NCBI GenBank assembly: GCA_947034885.2
Contig: OX344755.2
Location: forward strand, 188,501 to 252,500
Source: Thuidium tamariscinum
Lineage: Eukaryota > Streptophyta > Bryopsida > Hypnales > Thuidiaceae
Direction: 5' to 3'
Length of the DNA: 64,000 bases
This document shows positions 48,601 through 60,599 of the stretch, one piece after another. The notes under the pieces are model-generated. The model saw only the letters and a program-made list of their open reading frames with translations, ran no database searches and was not told where the DNA came from. Numbering within the stretch: position 1 is the first letter of the stretch; every line of letters starts with the position of its first letter. The translations under genes and the position numbers were made by a program.

Positions 48601-51600
48601 ACTTTACCTGCTTTGTTGGGCCTTCATTTAGTATGGGGTCTTCTCTGCAGATTTCATATTTTCAGGTACTTGTTGAAATCAAATAAATCGTGGCAGGTGA
48701 AATCCGTATTTGTGGATGGAATACCTTCTACTTGGGAGGAAGAGAAGATTAGGGAGCATTTTGGCAAGTTTGGCGAGATAGAGCGCATTGTATTAGCCCG
48801 CAATATGTTATCTGCCAAGCGAAAGGACTTTGGTTTTGTGAATTATGTGGAACGGGATGCTGCGTTGGTGTGTATCGACGCTTTAAACAACACTGAAATT
48901 ATCGATGGAGATGTCAAGGTACTTCATTTTTGCGTTCTTATTCAAATTCAAATTTCAATTTCGAGTTCTAGATCGATCATCCTGCGTTCTGTCTCTGACT
49001 GGCTTCATATTCTGCAGCTGAAGGTGAAGGTGGTGCTTGCGAAGCCACAGGTCAAAAGCAAGTTTGGAAAGGGGATAAGAGGAGGATATCCTGTAGGGTT
49101 CCGAGGAGACCATCGGGTGGGAACAAGTCCAGGCCGTGCTGGAAGGGGATGCAGCAGTGGGATTGGAACAGGATTTAATGATAGTACATGCTATTCAGGT
49201 AGTGATCGTAAGATTTTCGGCTATGTCAAATGGGAGTCAGCTCCTCGCATCTTATGCAGTTTCTCTTTTGATATATGCATTATCTGAATGCAGAATGATG
49301 TAGTTCTAACCCTATATTAACAATGATACTTATCACCGTTTTTTTGGTTTTCTGCAGCTCCATCCTGGAGCAACATTGGTCGTTCTGAAAACCAAGGAAC
49401 ATTGGGCGCAGTAAGAGAGATTGAAGCAGATAACAAGATTAAGAAGGAGAAACGTAATTATGATGAAATGGATTCCAATGGCCAGGTTTTGCAATCTATG
49501 CAGGATCCAGCAGCTATAGATAGGTTTCTGCTGGAAACCGAGGAGGACAAAAAGAGCATAGAACTAGAGCAAACTGATGGCGTACCAGGAGTTACAGGTG
49601 CTGGTATTTCAGCAGAAATCGAAAAACCATCTTTTACGGCTGGAGAGATAGTTATAAAGCCTTCTCTTGACAAATTTGAGTGTGCAATGTGTGGGTTTGG
49701 TTCAGACGCTCCTGATGATTATGAGGCTCATAAGAAAACAAAGGTACATAGAGTTATTGAAGAGCTACGCAAGGACCAGAAGCTACATAACAAGACACCT
49801 CTTTCGCTCCTGCATGAGTATGCTTCACGTAACCACTGTGAAGTGAACTACGAGACAAAAGCTGAAACTAATGGTCCGTTTGAAGTTACTGCAATTATTG
49901 GGGGAGCTGCTGGTGGAACTACAGGTCCTCCTACCAAGGGGTTAGGTGCTGGTCGTAACAAAGCCCGAGCTAAACAAATGGCAGCTGCTGATGCTCTCGA
50001 GAAAATCATGGAGAAGGTTCCAGAGTTTGAGTTCACAAAACCGGGCCAATCTAGACAACGTTTTAGTGATCGGGATCGTCCAGGCCGGAAAGGAAAGGGT
50101 GGTGGTGGAGGGAACCCTGGTGGCAGTGTTGGTAGTGGCAGAGGTGTTGGTGTTGGTGGGGGTGGAAGTAGTGGGTATCGTAATCCACGCGAACGACCGA
50201 ATAATGATTGGAGGCCTACGCTGACTAGCACTAATGTATCTGGAGCTCCAAGACTTGGTGGAGTAGGTGGGGGACGAAGTCGACGACCTGATGGGAACAA
50301 TCTTTATATGGGAGGCGGAGGTGGAGGCGGTGGTGGAGGCGGAGGCAGTTATCCCAGTAATCCGAATGCAATACCTATCACTGGCTACAGGAACGACTTT
50401 CCTCGTGCAGGTAGCCGTAGTAGTTATATAGATAGATATGCTGGACGAGGTGGAACAGGCTATAATGTGTCGCTACGGGGAGGGCGTGGTGGGAATCCAA
50501 GCCATTCAGAAACTTATGCTGAGCGTTATGATAGAATTCAAGGTGGCAGGGGTTATGGAGGTAGTGGCTATGGTGGACGGGAGTATTTGGGGGGAGTAGG
50601 AGTTGGAGTTGGTAATAGCTATGGTGTTCGGGATGTGGGTGGAATTGGGTACGGTGGTAGGGAACTTCCTGCCGCTCTTGGTTATGGTGGTCGTGAGTTA
50701 CATCCTGTTGGAGGATATGGTGTACCAAATCGCGAATATGAGGGAGCGGGAATCAAGCGACCTTTTGCTTCTATGGTACTGCCTCTCCATCTACCTGGTT
50801 ACCTGTTGGTCCCATTGATGCCATGATCTTGATTCTGAATTCTCGTTATAGTTTTGACTTCGGTCTCAAAAACATGACTTCTGGATTCTTAAGATTTATG
50901 CTGATCTTGTTTGAGTAAGCAGGATGAAGATGCTCGTTATCTGGATGCCCCAAGAGGCCTTCCCCGACAGCGCTTGGAAGCTCTGGAACCCGTTCCTATT
51001 CAGCAGAGCACGGGGGTGCAGGGCTATGGCGCACAGTCCATGTTTTCGGATGCGGCCAGGTTAGTTGTAAATTTTGCTTCCCCAGGCCGTGGACTTTACA
51101 GAATGCTGATGCCAAACGTGATACAAGTAAAATGTACAAAAAAAACCTTATTCTGATCTTACCTTCTGATCGAACGTTTTCTACTTTGAGTAGTTTTGTT
51201 GTGTTTCGAAATCTGATTACTGGTAGATTTTACTTTCTACCGTTACCAAAAAAATATTATTTGGACGTTGACGTAAGACATGAACCTTTGGTATTGTTGT
51301 TTCATGATTAAAAAAAGGGTCGCAATTGTTCAGCTGCCTATGTACACTGACGCATCCAGGTTCGCCCTTGTGATTTTTTCATGTTATCGATTGTGTTGAT
51401 TGCACAATAGCGTAGTTGCAAATCATATCATTATGATTAGTTATTTCCGTTCAAATCGACAGTAACTGTCAGCATCGACTTTGTATCGTCATACTTAAGA
51501 GTAGATGAGTATGTCTGATAGTGTATTCTTTGTGAAATAGGGCGCCCGTTGTTCGCCCACAAGAACAGCCCCAGTATAATGCGTATGGACAACAATCTCA

Positions 51601-52671
51601 AGGGCTACCTGTGCCTCATAATATTGGCCAGGGACCACAGATGCCTACACAGCATCTTTCTGTTCAACATGTGCCCTCTCAGCATTTGCCCTCACAACAT
51701 GTATCCGTGCAACATATCCCTGCACAGCAGGTTCAGACCCAACATGCACCCTCTCAGCATGCTCAGACGCAACATATTCAAACGCAGCATGTGCATGCAC
51801 AACAGGCGACCATGCCGATTTCTATGGTTGGTGGACCAGGTCAAGGAGGAACTCCGTATTCTATATATGACGCAGCTCCTCAGTCCACTGTTGGAGTAAC
51901 AGCTGGTTAGATCTTGTTTCCCTGCATTCCATCTCTATTTGCTAGGTCTTTGTTGTCTTAGTATATCCATATTGTCCGGATTTGTACACTACACTTTAAC
52001 TCAACAGTGTTATATGCTATGCAGCGGCCAACCTAAGATTCCATTTGATGTGCTTCAGGCCCCCTTGTTCTTGAGATCAGCTGTTTTGCTTTATATTTCC
52101 TCAGTTGATATCTCTTTTGGTGGTTTCCGTATACTTCGGTGGATGCGTTTATCGATTTCGTCGGCTTTTTTTGTCTGTGATGTGTATGCTTGAACAAACA
52201 GGAACAGGACAGGCTGCTAATCATACCTACAGTCATCAGTATGCTCCTGCTACACACAGTTATGGTGGTTATGCCATAAATCAGGAATATGTTGTGAACA
52301 GTGCTGTTCCGGCTCAAGAGGTGAGATGCAGCCCGGCTTAGGTTGAGTAGATTTTATGTCATTATGCCCTTTGAATGATGATTTACTTGTTGCACTTATT
52401 TAGTACCTGTTTTTTCCGTTTAATTGATGTTTCCTAATACTGGAGCACTGAGCTGATGACCCAGGCGAACTCATATCCAGCGCAACCGGCATATGGAGCT
52501 CAGTATGGTGTGATGCAGCAGCAGCAGCAGCAACAACAACAACAACAACAGCAACAACAACAACAACAACAGCACCAGCAACTGCAGCAGCAGCAGCAGC
52601 AGCAAGTGCCTCAACAACGTGTGGGGTATCCGCTTCAGGGAGCGACGCAGCACCAGCAGGCTTACTACTAG
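45606..52671 (+). CDS. hnRNP Q/LIF2-like protein: three RRMs, C2H2 finger, dsRNA-binding domain; 1499 aa
   Basis: Exons: 45606-46689, 47317-47753, 48053-48142, 48328-48567, 48697-48918, 49018-49198, 49358-50775, 50923-51059, 51541-51905, 52202-52320, 52465-52671, all in phase (4500 nt). Order in the protein: MGRGPSRGRGRFRGRGRGRG start; acidic low-complexity N-terminus to about 440; RRM1 about 442-520 (EVYVGGL, KGYAFIRY); RRM2 about 525-615 (LHLGNI, NRGFAFIEF); RRM3 about 618-692 (SVFVDGI, DFGFVNY); a U1-like C2H2 finger about 859-882 (CAMC...HKKTKVH); a dsRBM about 896-970 (TPLSLLHEYA, GAGRNKARAKQMAAADAL); Gly/Arg-rich about 975-1220; Gln/His-rich tail. RRM triplets of this family bind RNA in the nucleus, and Arabidopsis LIF2 (three RRMs) works with LHP1 in chromatin silencing. 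This protein is far longer than LIF2, through its N-terminus and its finger-dsRBM-tail half. Start chosen at 45606; the donor gtccgt at 47754 is weak. Confidence 0.9.
50305..50348 (+). repeat. Poly-glycine codon tract
   Basis: A run of GGN codons in exon 7 of the RNA-binding protein gene encodes about 14 consecutive glycines within the Gly/Arg-rich region. Codons vary (GGA, GGC, GGT), so it is not a simple recent expansion of one triplet. Confidence 0.8.
51650..51814 (+). repeat. 15-bp coding minisatellite giving QHxxx pentapeptides
   Basis: Eleven consecutive 15-bp units start CAGCAT or CAACAT (CAGCAG or CAACAG in two) and encode Gln-His (or Gln-Gln) plus three residues, in exon 9. Typical units read QHVPS, QHLPS, QHVSV and QHAQT. 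All units stay in frame. Confidence 0.85.
52515..52610 (+). repeat. CAG/CAA polyglutamine tract
   Basis: The last exon encodes about 23 glutamines, then H, QQL and seven more, by mixed CAG and CAA codons; a run of pure CAA lies in the middle. The tract sits about 20 codons before the stop and is likely length-variable. Confidence 0.85.
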
Positions 52672-55600
52672 AAATCCACGTATGTGTATTTCCATTGACG
52701 CATCGTTGTTTGATCTGAAATCACAACCACGTAATCTCCTCTTAGTGGCATAAAGTGTTTGCGGTAATGAGACGTTCCAGAGAGAGAACGACAACTTCAT
52801 ATTTTCTTGTTTAAGTATGTCTTTGCCGTCCGTATCCAATATGTGAGGGGGAAGCACTACCTTTTTGGTTGCTCTTCCCATGCCAATCTACTGATCGCTA
52901 AGCGTAAACAGTAACCTTACTCTGAACAAGTGCCTCACCTATGCGTATTCTTGATACAGATTGTTGCTTTGTTGGGATGGGTTTGACTTCAGTGTTAAGC
53001 TGGCCCAAACCCATGCCCTCAAGATACAAGGCAGCGCCTCAGGGTGCCAGATGCCTGTGCTCGCCATAGGCAGGCAACTGGAGAATTGAACCTTGTGGTT
53101 GCTGTGGAATATCTATACGAGTGAAGTACATGGTGAAGGCTGAAGGGAAGAGTTTTTGTGTAAGAGAAGATGTTCATATTGGCAAATCCAAATGCCATGG
53201 CTTGTTGTATTATTTGATACATGTAATAGTTGTGGCTGTACCTTGCAGTGCCTTTATTAACGCCTAGCTTACATGCTAGGTTAAAGAGCATGGCAAAGGG
53301 CAGCCACTAACATACATGCTTCATCCCTTCAAGTGTTGTTGAGGGTGACGAAGGACAGACGATCCAAAATCCTTTCTATACTAGAGTTCGCAGTAGCGGT
53401 GGCGTAAAGAATCAATGTTTGCAAATGCTTTAGCTTCTGTTATCAGTTCAAAGATTTCCAGATGCTTAAGTCTAGGAAGATTGTTCTGATAAAAAAATCT
53501 GGGAAGCTCTCTTACAGATTTTTGTATGTTGCCTAGGATAACCGACTATACTTTCTCCTGTAGCAGACTGGAAGCTAGTTAATGCTAATTGTGGGACAAA
53601 ATAGGAGAGTTTAGTATATGATTACTTTTGCCTTCCTGAATCAATCTGTAGTACGGTGTAACCTATCATATATTGTAGGATCCCAATTTTGCTACATGTG
53701 TACCTGGGTTTTATTTGAATGGGGTTAAGATTATCACTTGATTTTACACTTCACCGTTTCAACATGTGAGTCCAGTAGTGCTTGAGCATGCATCTAGTGT
53801 CGTTTTACTCCATGGTGGTGCTGGGAATATGTGGTCCCAGGGTTTTGTCTCTTTTCTTATTATCAGGAGTTTTTATCGATCATGCTACTCATGTACGTCA
53901 ATGGAGTTGTCCAGAAAAGAGTTGTAGATGCCTGGGCTTCGACAAGTTAATAAGTCGATACCGTTACCTTCTCGGCCTGTCGTATCTGCTTTAAATTTGT
54001 TTTCGGTTCGAAGAAGGTGAAAGAAATTAGTTTGCATGCAGGATTACAATGTTGTTGAGAGCACCTGGGTATATGTTTCCTTATGATTAGCACCGACGTG
54101 CCCCTCGGAACTCTAGGGACCAAGGAATCGGGCTTTTCAGGATTATCTGAGCATTGTGGCATGATGGGGTTAGGCTTTGCTCAGGTTTTGACCGCATCAA
54201 GTCGCTGCATTCGTAATTGACAGAGGCAAGACAATAGTATGATCTGATAGTCTATCTCCTTCGATCTGTTGGTTTTACGTTTGGATATGTAGTGATTGAA
54301 TTTTCGAGGTGAAATTCCGAAGTGAGGTCTTGATTTTGTGCTATAGTATGGTAGACACTGTGGATGGCCCTGCTGCAGCTTCCAGAACTTGAAGGCGTGG
54401 TCTGGGAGGTTATGTGGGTGCTGAGCTTTGAATCCGGTGGTATCTTTGGTCGCGTTGAAGCACCGTTCTCCTAGTGCATGATATAACAACCTACGTCCAG
54501 TGAGAGGCCGTCTTTACCATGAAGTCTATTGTTCTGTTGTTCAAGGCAGGTATTGCCAATACTCTAGCTGATTAAAGATGAACATTCATTCGAATATAAC
54601 AGATCCCTCTAGTCCTGGGGCAGATTACATTTTGCATTACCTATTGGTGACACAAGTTTCTTTATTTGCTGGTTTTGCAGTTTGTGGTCGGCATTCCTGC
54701 TTTCCTGGGTTTTTTCTTGGCGTGGGGGTGGGGTACACGAGCAAGTCTCAACACACATGAGCTTCACGGAACATTCTGACTCACCATTTTCGGTACTACT
54801 ATATTTCTAATTTCAATTATTTTTGCACTTTATCTTTCTATTTTATTGGTCACTCTTGAGTTTAAAAATGATTGGGCAATGTTTCCATCTACCAAGATGT
54901 CGTTATAATTGGAGTATCTCTAATTATTCCTTCTTTCTTCTCATGGTGTCTTTCGACAGTTGATATGTGCTTATCTTACATGTTTCGCAATTGTGTGAAC
55001 ACAATTCATCAGATCACTCAACTGCAACCAACTTCTAGAGCTGCGTTTCCAACACCAGACCAAGGTAACATTAATTACTTGGGAACCAGGTATGTGCCAT
55101 CACATATGCAGACTGAGGTATGATGTCCTGTGCTACAGAACCGGGTTTGTTGTCCATGAATTAATCCTTGCTCTGAGCTTCTTGAATGTTAATGCCTTCT
55201 CACTATTTCTCACTAGTGAAGGAGAGGAGGAAGTAGATTGATACAGAAGCATTGAGTTTCTTGGCACCAGTATTGACAATGCCAGGGCCCCGTTCTTCGC
55301 TTTTTCTAATCGTTAGAGATTAGACATATTTAGGGCTGAGCATACGGACTGTTTCTCCCAGCTGGAGTAGGTAGTGTTTTTCCTTTGTATGACTACTTTT
55401 ATGTACGCTTTAAAAGGATCTCAAGCATGCCATGAATTGTAGAGTGTAAGAATTTTGCAGATTGAGCTTTCTCAAAATATTATGTAAAGAAGGTGCAATA
55501 ATTGCACCTTTGGGCCTTGACAAAATCGTATTTACGGTTCTTTTACCGTTAACTGTGATGCACTGCTGGGTACCGGTAATACCCAGCGTGTCTTGGTTAT

Positions 55601-55828
55601 GTAAAGAATAATCAGCAAACTGGACGCTTATAGTAATACTTGAATATGACACCTACTTTTTCATACTTCTGGGTCGGAAGAGAGCACTGTGCTCCCTTTC
55701 TTCCGGCAGAAAACGAGAATTTGTATGCAGATGTTTAGCATTTCATTCTTTCTTTTTGTGCTCAGCGTATCCGTAAGTGTTCACTCTGCGTTCGTTTGGC
55801 AATCTTTTTCTGCTTTTCTGACTGGTTT
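52672..55828. other. Moderate-GC sequence downstream of the hnRNP-like gene
   Basis: Composition stays like that of the gene rather than of the AT-rich surroundings, and no transposon ends are seen. The first part is presumably 3' untranslated sequence. A short open stretch at about 55014-55123 follows a good acceptor (aattcatcag) and has donor-like sites (caag|gtaac), but I cannot connect it to anything. It could be a long or alternative 3' end, a non-coding transcript or a decayed gene. Confidence 0.4.
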
Positions 55829-56121
55829 TCAAGTGATCTGGAAAACAAGGTTGCGGTTATTGATACAGAAAATGTCGGCATTACCAGAGGTGCCCCTAAA
55901 ATGACTGTTGGAGAATGCCCAAGTGTCTCGATTGCGGATTGCTGGGGGCAAGACTTGACGAAACCACTTGCGCTCAGACCGAAATGTTGTAAGTTCATTG
56001 ACAATCGCGCAGCTCACTGGCGGAGCGAAGAAGACCTCCTAATTGATTCTCGAGCTCACAGTCTAGCTGGTTACTGCATATGCTGCAAAGTTGTCAGTGC
56101 GCCTTGTAGACCACTTACAGG
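55829..56121 (+). CDS. Possible exon of an unrecognised gene
   Basis: It lies between an acceptor-like site (gttttcaag) and a strong donor (ACAGG|GTAAGA). The frame encodes about 97 residues including DLENKVAVIDTENVG and GYCICCKVVSAPC, with six cysteines. Composition is protein-like and contrasts with the AT-rich DNA beyond 56600. No in-phase partner exon was found: the next candidate (from 56322) soon meets a stop in the needed phase. No family recognised. Confidence 0.25.
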
Positions 56122-57505
56122 GTAAGAACTCTAGCTCGAAAGTCTGTTATTCCTGCTGCAATGGAGAGTCGGTGGTGGATGTGGTCTCATTAAAGCAAAG
56201 CTTCTTTTAAATTCAAGGCATCCGATGATAAAGGGAAGGCTCTTATTTTGACCTCTCTACAGCTCATCAAGAGTCAGAAAGTTATGTTTTCAACTTCTCT
56301 CTCTTCTTTAAACTTTGAAGACCCCAGCAGTCTTTCACAACCCTCAGATTCCAACTTGGATTTTTGGTGTCAAAAAAATAGTTGGCCGTAGGGTCCACAT
56401 TTTTGTCCCCACGATAGAAGGGATGCAGTTAAGACACATTTTGGGGATCAAGCGCAGCAAATTCAGGCCTTCCCAGCACTGCGGTGAGTCTCATCTTCGG
56501 GGACACCAACCAGATGGTTTTCCCCCAACAGATGTTCTCAGCTGGCGTCACCAAGCTAAACTACAGCAGAAATATTTCACCTAGTTCTTTTTCTGGCTAT
56601 GTGTAGCCAGATTTCAACAAATGTTTTCAGTATAGGAAACTCAAGGAGGAAAATAAACAAAATTGTAGAGAGAACTCTTGCTAAATTTTGTTGTAAATTA
56701 CCATAAACCTTACAAGGATGACACCTATCTCCAAGTTACTTTGCCAGACGTGATCCAATTTTTGGACCAATGCATTCTTTGTTTATACAGCAATCATGAA
56801 AGCCTTCCATTCACCACTTTTGGGCCTCAATGTCCTAAGCAAAGTATATTCAAGCTACCAATACAATAAGAATAATATGCAAACTTCTAGTTGTAGTCGT
56901 ATCCAAATTTTAGAACCATCCCTTAGAAATAGGAAAATAAAGGAAAAAATAAAATCTAAAATTAGAAAGCTTTTATTATAGTGACAAATGGAACTTAGTA
57001 CAAATGTGAAACATATACATTCAAGCAACTTATCACATCATAAGCATTGATGGACAAAGTGAGAAAGTATAAATAAAAAAGATGTATTGTGAGTGTAAGA
57101 TATTCTACAATACTTATAGAAGTTTGAAGAAAAAACTAATTGTAAATTAAAAGAAAATTAATTACAAAGTTAGCCATGTCTAAAACTCAATTTTGTTCAA
57201 CATCATTTGGAATTGCTTAATCTTTTGTATGAGAGAGAAGCACAAGTGACTAATAAAATAAGCTCATACAAAAGAAATGGTGAGGAATAATAGTTGGTGA
57301 AAATCTTTCCCAAGTAAGGAGACAAGAGATATAGAGATACAAAAAAATTTAGAATTTTTTTGCAAAAACTTAACTTATTGTGAATCTTTAGAGCCATAAA
57401 GTGCATTGTACAAAAAACCAATGTTTAGAGTTTCCTAATTTTGATCAATCTAGAACTGCCTTTCCATTCACTTCTTCTAAACATATGTCATAATCTTATT
57501 AGTTC
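56122..57505. other. Transition to AT-rich intergenic sequence
   Basis: A GC-richer frame at 56315-56584 has no recognisable product. After about 56600 the sequence is AT-rich and featureless. Confidence 0.4.
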
Positions 57506-57828
57506 TAACATTAGATGTTTTTCAACCCTATAGAAGACTATTTGGAGGTACGTTGTTCCGCAAAGTTATTCCCTATATTATGAACCAATGACTACTGGTT
57601 TGAATTTTTGAAATAAAATTAATAAAATATATAAGTACTGAAAAACGATTTTTTTAAAGTCTCAATTTAAAAATAATAAAATTATTAATTTAACAATAAT
57701 AATTAATTAGTATTATCTGATGTAGTAGTCTCTCAACCTTGTTGGATTGCCTATGTGGCAGTGGTCCCAAAGTTCCTGCAACTTGGGAATCCATAGTCTT
57801 CTAAATGCCTAAAAAATATCTAATGCTA
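57506..57828. mobile_element. 323-bp MITE, diverged member of the GATGAAATTTGAGG family
   Basis: The left end, AACATTAGATGTTTTT...AGAAGACTA, is mirrored by TAGTCTTCT...AAAAAATATCTAATGCTA at the right. The order of tip then AGAAGACT matches the members at 38091 and 40604. The interior shares 'gtggca' and 'aattaatta' motifs with them. Confidence 0.55.
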
Positions 57829-59107
57829 AAAATAAAATAAAAACATTCACAACTTAATTTCAACCTTCAAGTTGGAAATAGTCCAACCTTCAAGTTTGTT
57901 TTTGTGCGTGTTTTTTTGCTAGTGCTTCTCTCTTATCTTTTCTTAGAACTCTAAAATATTTTTTGTACCTCGGCATATTGGTACATATATCATTTCAAAT
58001 TATTGTACATAAAAATTGAAGGAATTCACATTTATAGAATTCAAAAATTAACAATTTAACAAACATGCAAATGATGTTGGTGTTTATAATATTTGAATTT
58101 TTATATTTGGGAATTAAGAGCATGGGAGTACATTAGCCATATTGCAATATGGAACGTTGTTATATGCCCTTGCATTAAAAACAAATGTTGAATTAGGCAA
58201 TATCTTCACTTTATAATTTACAATTATATAATGCATTTTTAGCTAGTTCAATTTTTATCTACAAAGACTAAAGTTTATGATGCATATAGTTCATCCAAAA
58301 CACTTGAAATTGACAAAATTAATCAAAATTTATAGTCTCTCGTACATTCATTCCAATAGTCTCTTGCACATGAAGCTTCGGAGCCATTTGGTGTTACTTT
58401 TCAAGATGAAACTCATCCACAAGAGCCGCTCTAGGCAGTTTCACTCAAAGTTACTAGAATATCATAGCCACTATTTGTTGCACCCGAATTAGGTAAGAAA
58501 TGCGCATTATTCACACACACTGTTCACTTCACAAGTTCACCTCCTCATACTTTTGTGGCTACAAAATACAAATTCCAAGTCATAGAAAATATACTTTAGG
58601 CGTCCGTCCAATGCTTCAACACTCGAGGGATTCCAGTGCTTATGCACTTTGGGGATTGTAGTGGTCTTATAGTAGAGTGAAGCTTAGAATTAGTACTAAG
58701 TCAAGTTTAGTGTTAGTTTGGAATTTTTATTTGTACTTTTTTTGACGATTTAGATGGCAAATCTAGGATTCTTGGCAAACATAATGTTTGAAAATGACAA
58801 AAGTGCAAACAATTTGTTAGTCATAGTTTGAAGGGGATAGCTTTGAGGAAACTTTAGATATTCTAATGGTAAAGCCTCCAACCTCTAACTCCATGCCAAC
58901 CTTGACATTAGTCATGAGTGCTCTTTTTTTTGCACATCGTGAGTAGAGCAATGCCCAAACAGAATATTTTCTAGACATTTTGCATGAGCGCATTGTAAAA
59001 TTGAAGTGGCAATCCATTTGGGGCCAAAGATTAGGCTTCTATGTGTAAGCGTTTGGTTGCACAATTTTCATTGGAGGCCAATCATAAAGGGGTGCATCTC
59101 AAGGACA
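57829..59107. other. AT-rich intergenic sequence, no gene seen
   Basis: Short frames only; none recognisable. Confidence 0.4.
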
Positions 59108-59110
59108 AGT

Positions 59111-59380
59111 CACTATAAGAAACCCCCGTTTTAGGTAACGAGCCCTAATTTTTTATAACGGATTTTGGGTGATGTCAATGTTGACAACTCAAAATTTTTA
59201 TGTCGACAAAACTGCCCAATGTAACATCAATGTCAATAGTTCAATGTTTTTATGTCAACATTGATGTTACATTGGACAGTTTTGTCGACATAAAAATTTT
59301 GAGTTGTCAACATTGACATCACCCAAAATCCGTTATAAAAAATTAGGGCTCGTTACCTAAAATGGGGGTTTCTTATAGTA
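59111..59380. mobile_element. 270-bp near-perfect palindromic CACTA MITE with AGT target duplication
   Basis: It starts CACTATAAGAAACCCCCGTT and ends with the inverse (GGGGGTTTCTTATAGTA), flanked by AGT on both sides (59108-59110 and 59381-59383). The arms match over almost their full length (TAGGTAACGAGCCCTAATTT, GGATTTTGGGTGATGTCAAT, CAAAATTTTTATGTCGACAA and their inverses), leaving a loop of a few tens of bases. Few mismatches suggest it is young. Non-coding. Confidence 0.85.
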
Positions 59381-59383
59381 AGT

Positions 59384-60569
59384 GGACCAAAATGCAGAAG
59401 CAATGTTTTTGACAGAAGAGGATCTACAATGTTTTGGGGGACAACTTTGGGCTTACACGGTGGATGGGGAATAATGTCATGGATGCCATATTAAATGAGA
59501 TAGTGAAGGCCAATGTCATTTCTGGTGCAAATGATCAATGGACACTTGTCATTGGCACTGAGGTTGCTCTTGAGGAAGTTGTAGTTTTTGATGCAATAGT
59601 TCATGTTGGTTGTTTGCCGAGAGTTTGTGGAAGAGTTGTAAAGTGTCAAAAGCTCAATAGCAATATGGCTATTACATTAGATTGCTTTGCTAAGTCCTTT
59701 ACTTGTATTGAGAAGAGGAAGGTGGAGATTGCTATTTAGCTTGTAAGAGACAACAAAAAATTTTAATTGGATGTTCTCCAAGCAACACAATCTTTTGAAA
59801 AATGCATAGCAACTCTCTTTGTATATGTTATTTGTAGCCAGCGGACTAGAAAGGACCATGTAGTTAATTAAGTGAAAAAATTATATGATTTTTTAAGTAA
59901 ATAAATAAATATGTATATTTATTGCAATGTTTGTATTCCTTTCTATTTCATATTGTATTCATACATTTGTCACCAACAATGATTACTTCATTTTTAACAT
60001 ACATTTCCAATGGAATAGATGCTCCAAAGTAGAATAAAAAAGTAACTTTAGTCACAAAAATGACCATTGTAAATGAATGGCATATTGGGGATAATTCTAC
60101 TACCTACGTCATATAAGCAAAGGTAGTGAATGTTATCATGCATGCATCATTCTTAAAATAAACTTAAGAATATGAACTCAAAACCATTGAATAGTAGCCA
60201 TTATTTGTTCATATGTCTATTTTTTGAGTAGCCAATCACCCTATTTAATTAAAGAGTATATTGCAAGAAGTGGTGTAAGAGACTTATTATTGTGTTGTTG
60301 TTGGTCTAGATTCGATTCTTGTTGACCACAACCTATTAAGCCATGGATGCTTTTTTGATATTAAGCTAAAATGTATAGTTGAGATGTTATACAAATTTTT
60401 ATTTTTTTGATAAAAAATTTAGATTTTTTTGTGAGTAAAGTTGTACCACCATTTATTATTTAAAAAATGAAGAACCAATCTAAACAAAACACAAAATTAT
60501 TTTGTGTTGTTTACATGAAGGAATAAGTTAGGACTTTAATGACACATTTGCATATATAATTAGATTCCA
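59384..60569. other. Intergenic sequence with an unrecognised 101-codon frame
   Basis: The plus-strand frame 59434-59739 (MGDNFGLTRWMGNN...) is of more balanced composition than most here and could be a decayed transposase piece, but I see no motif. The rest is AT-rich. Confidence 0.3.
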
Positions 60570-60599
60570 TTATTTTGTACTAACAAGTTTAACTAAAAC

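Noticed and set aside
49848-50300. 150-codon proline-rich minus-strand frame
   Set aside because: It is the antisense of the Gly/Arg-rich coding region of the hnRNP-like gene. GGN codons read backwards give Pro; there is no independent support.
52471-52881. 136-codon minus-strand frame with a long leucine run
   Set aside because: Antisense of the CAG/CAA polyglutamine tract; composition is fully explained by it.
59434-59739. 101-codon plus-strand frame, possible transposase piece
   Set aside because: No conserved block of any transposase family could be pointed to.
60300-60345. tRNA-like B-box (ggtctagattcgattct), possible tRNA or SINE
   Set aside because: No matching A-box, cloverleaf arms or SINE tail around it.
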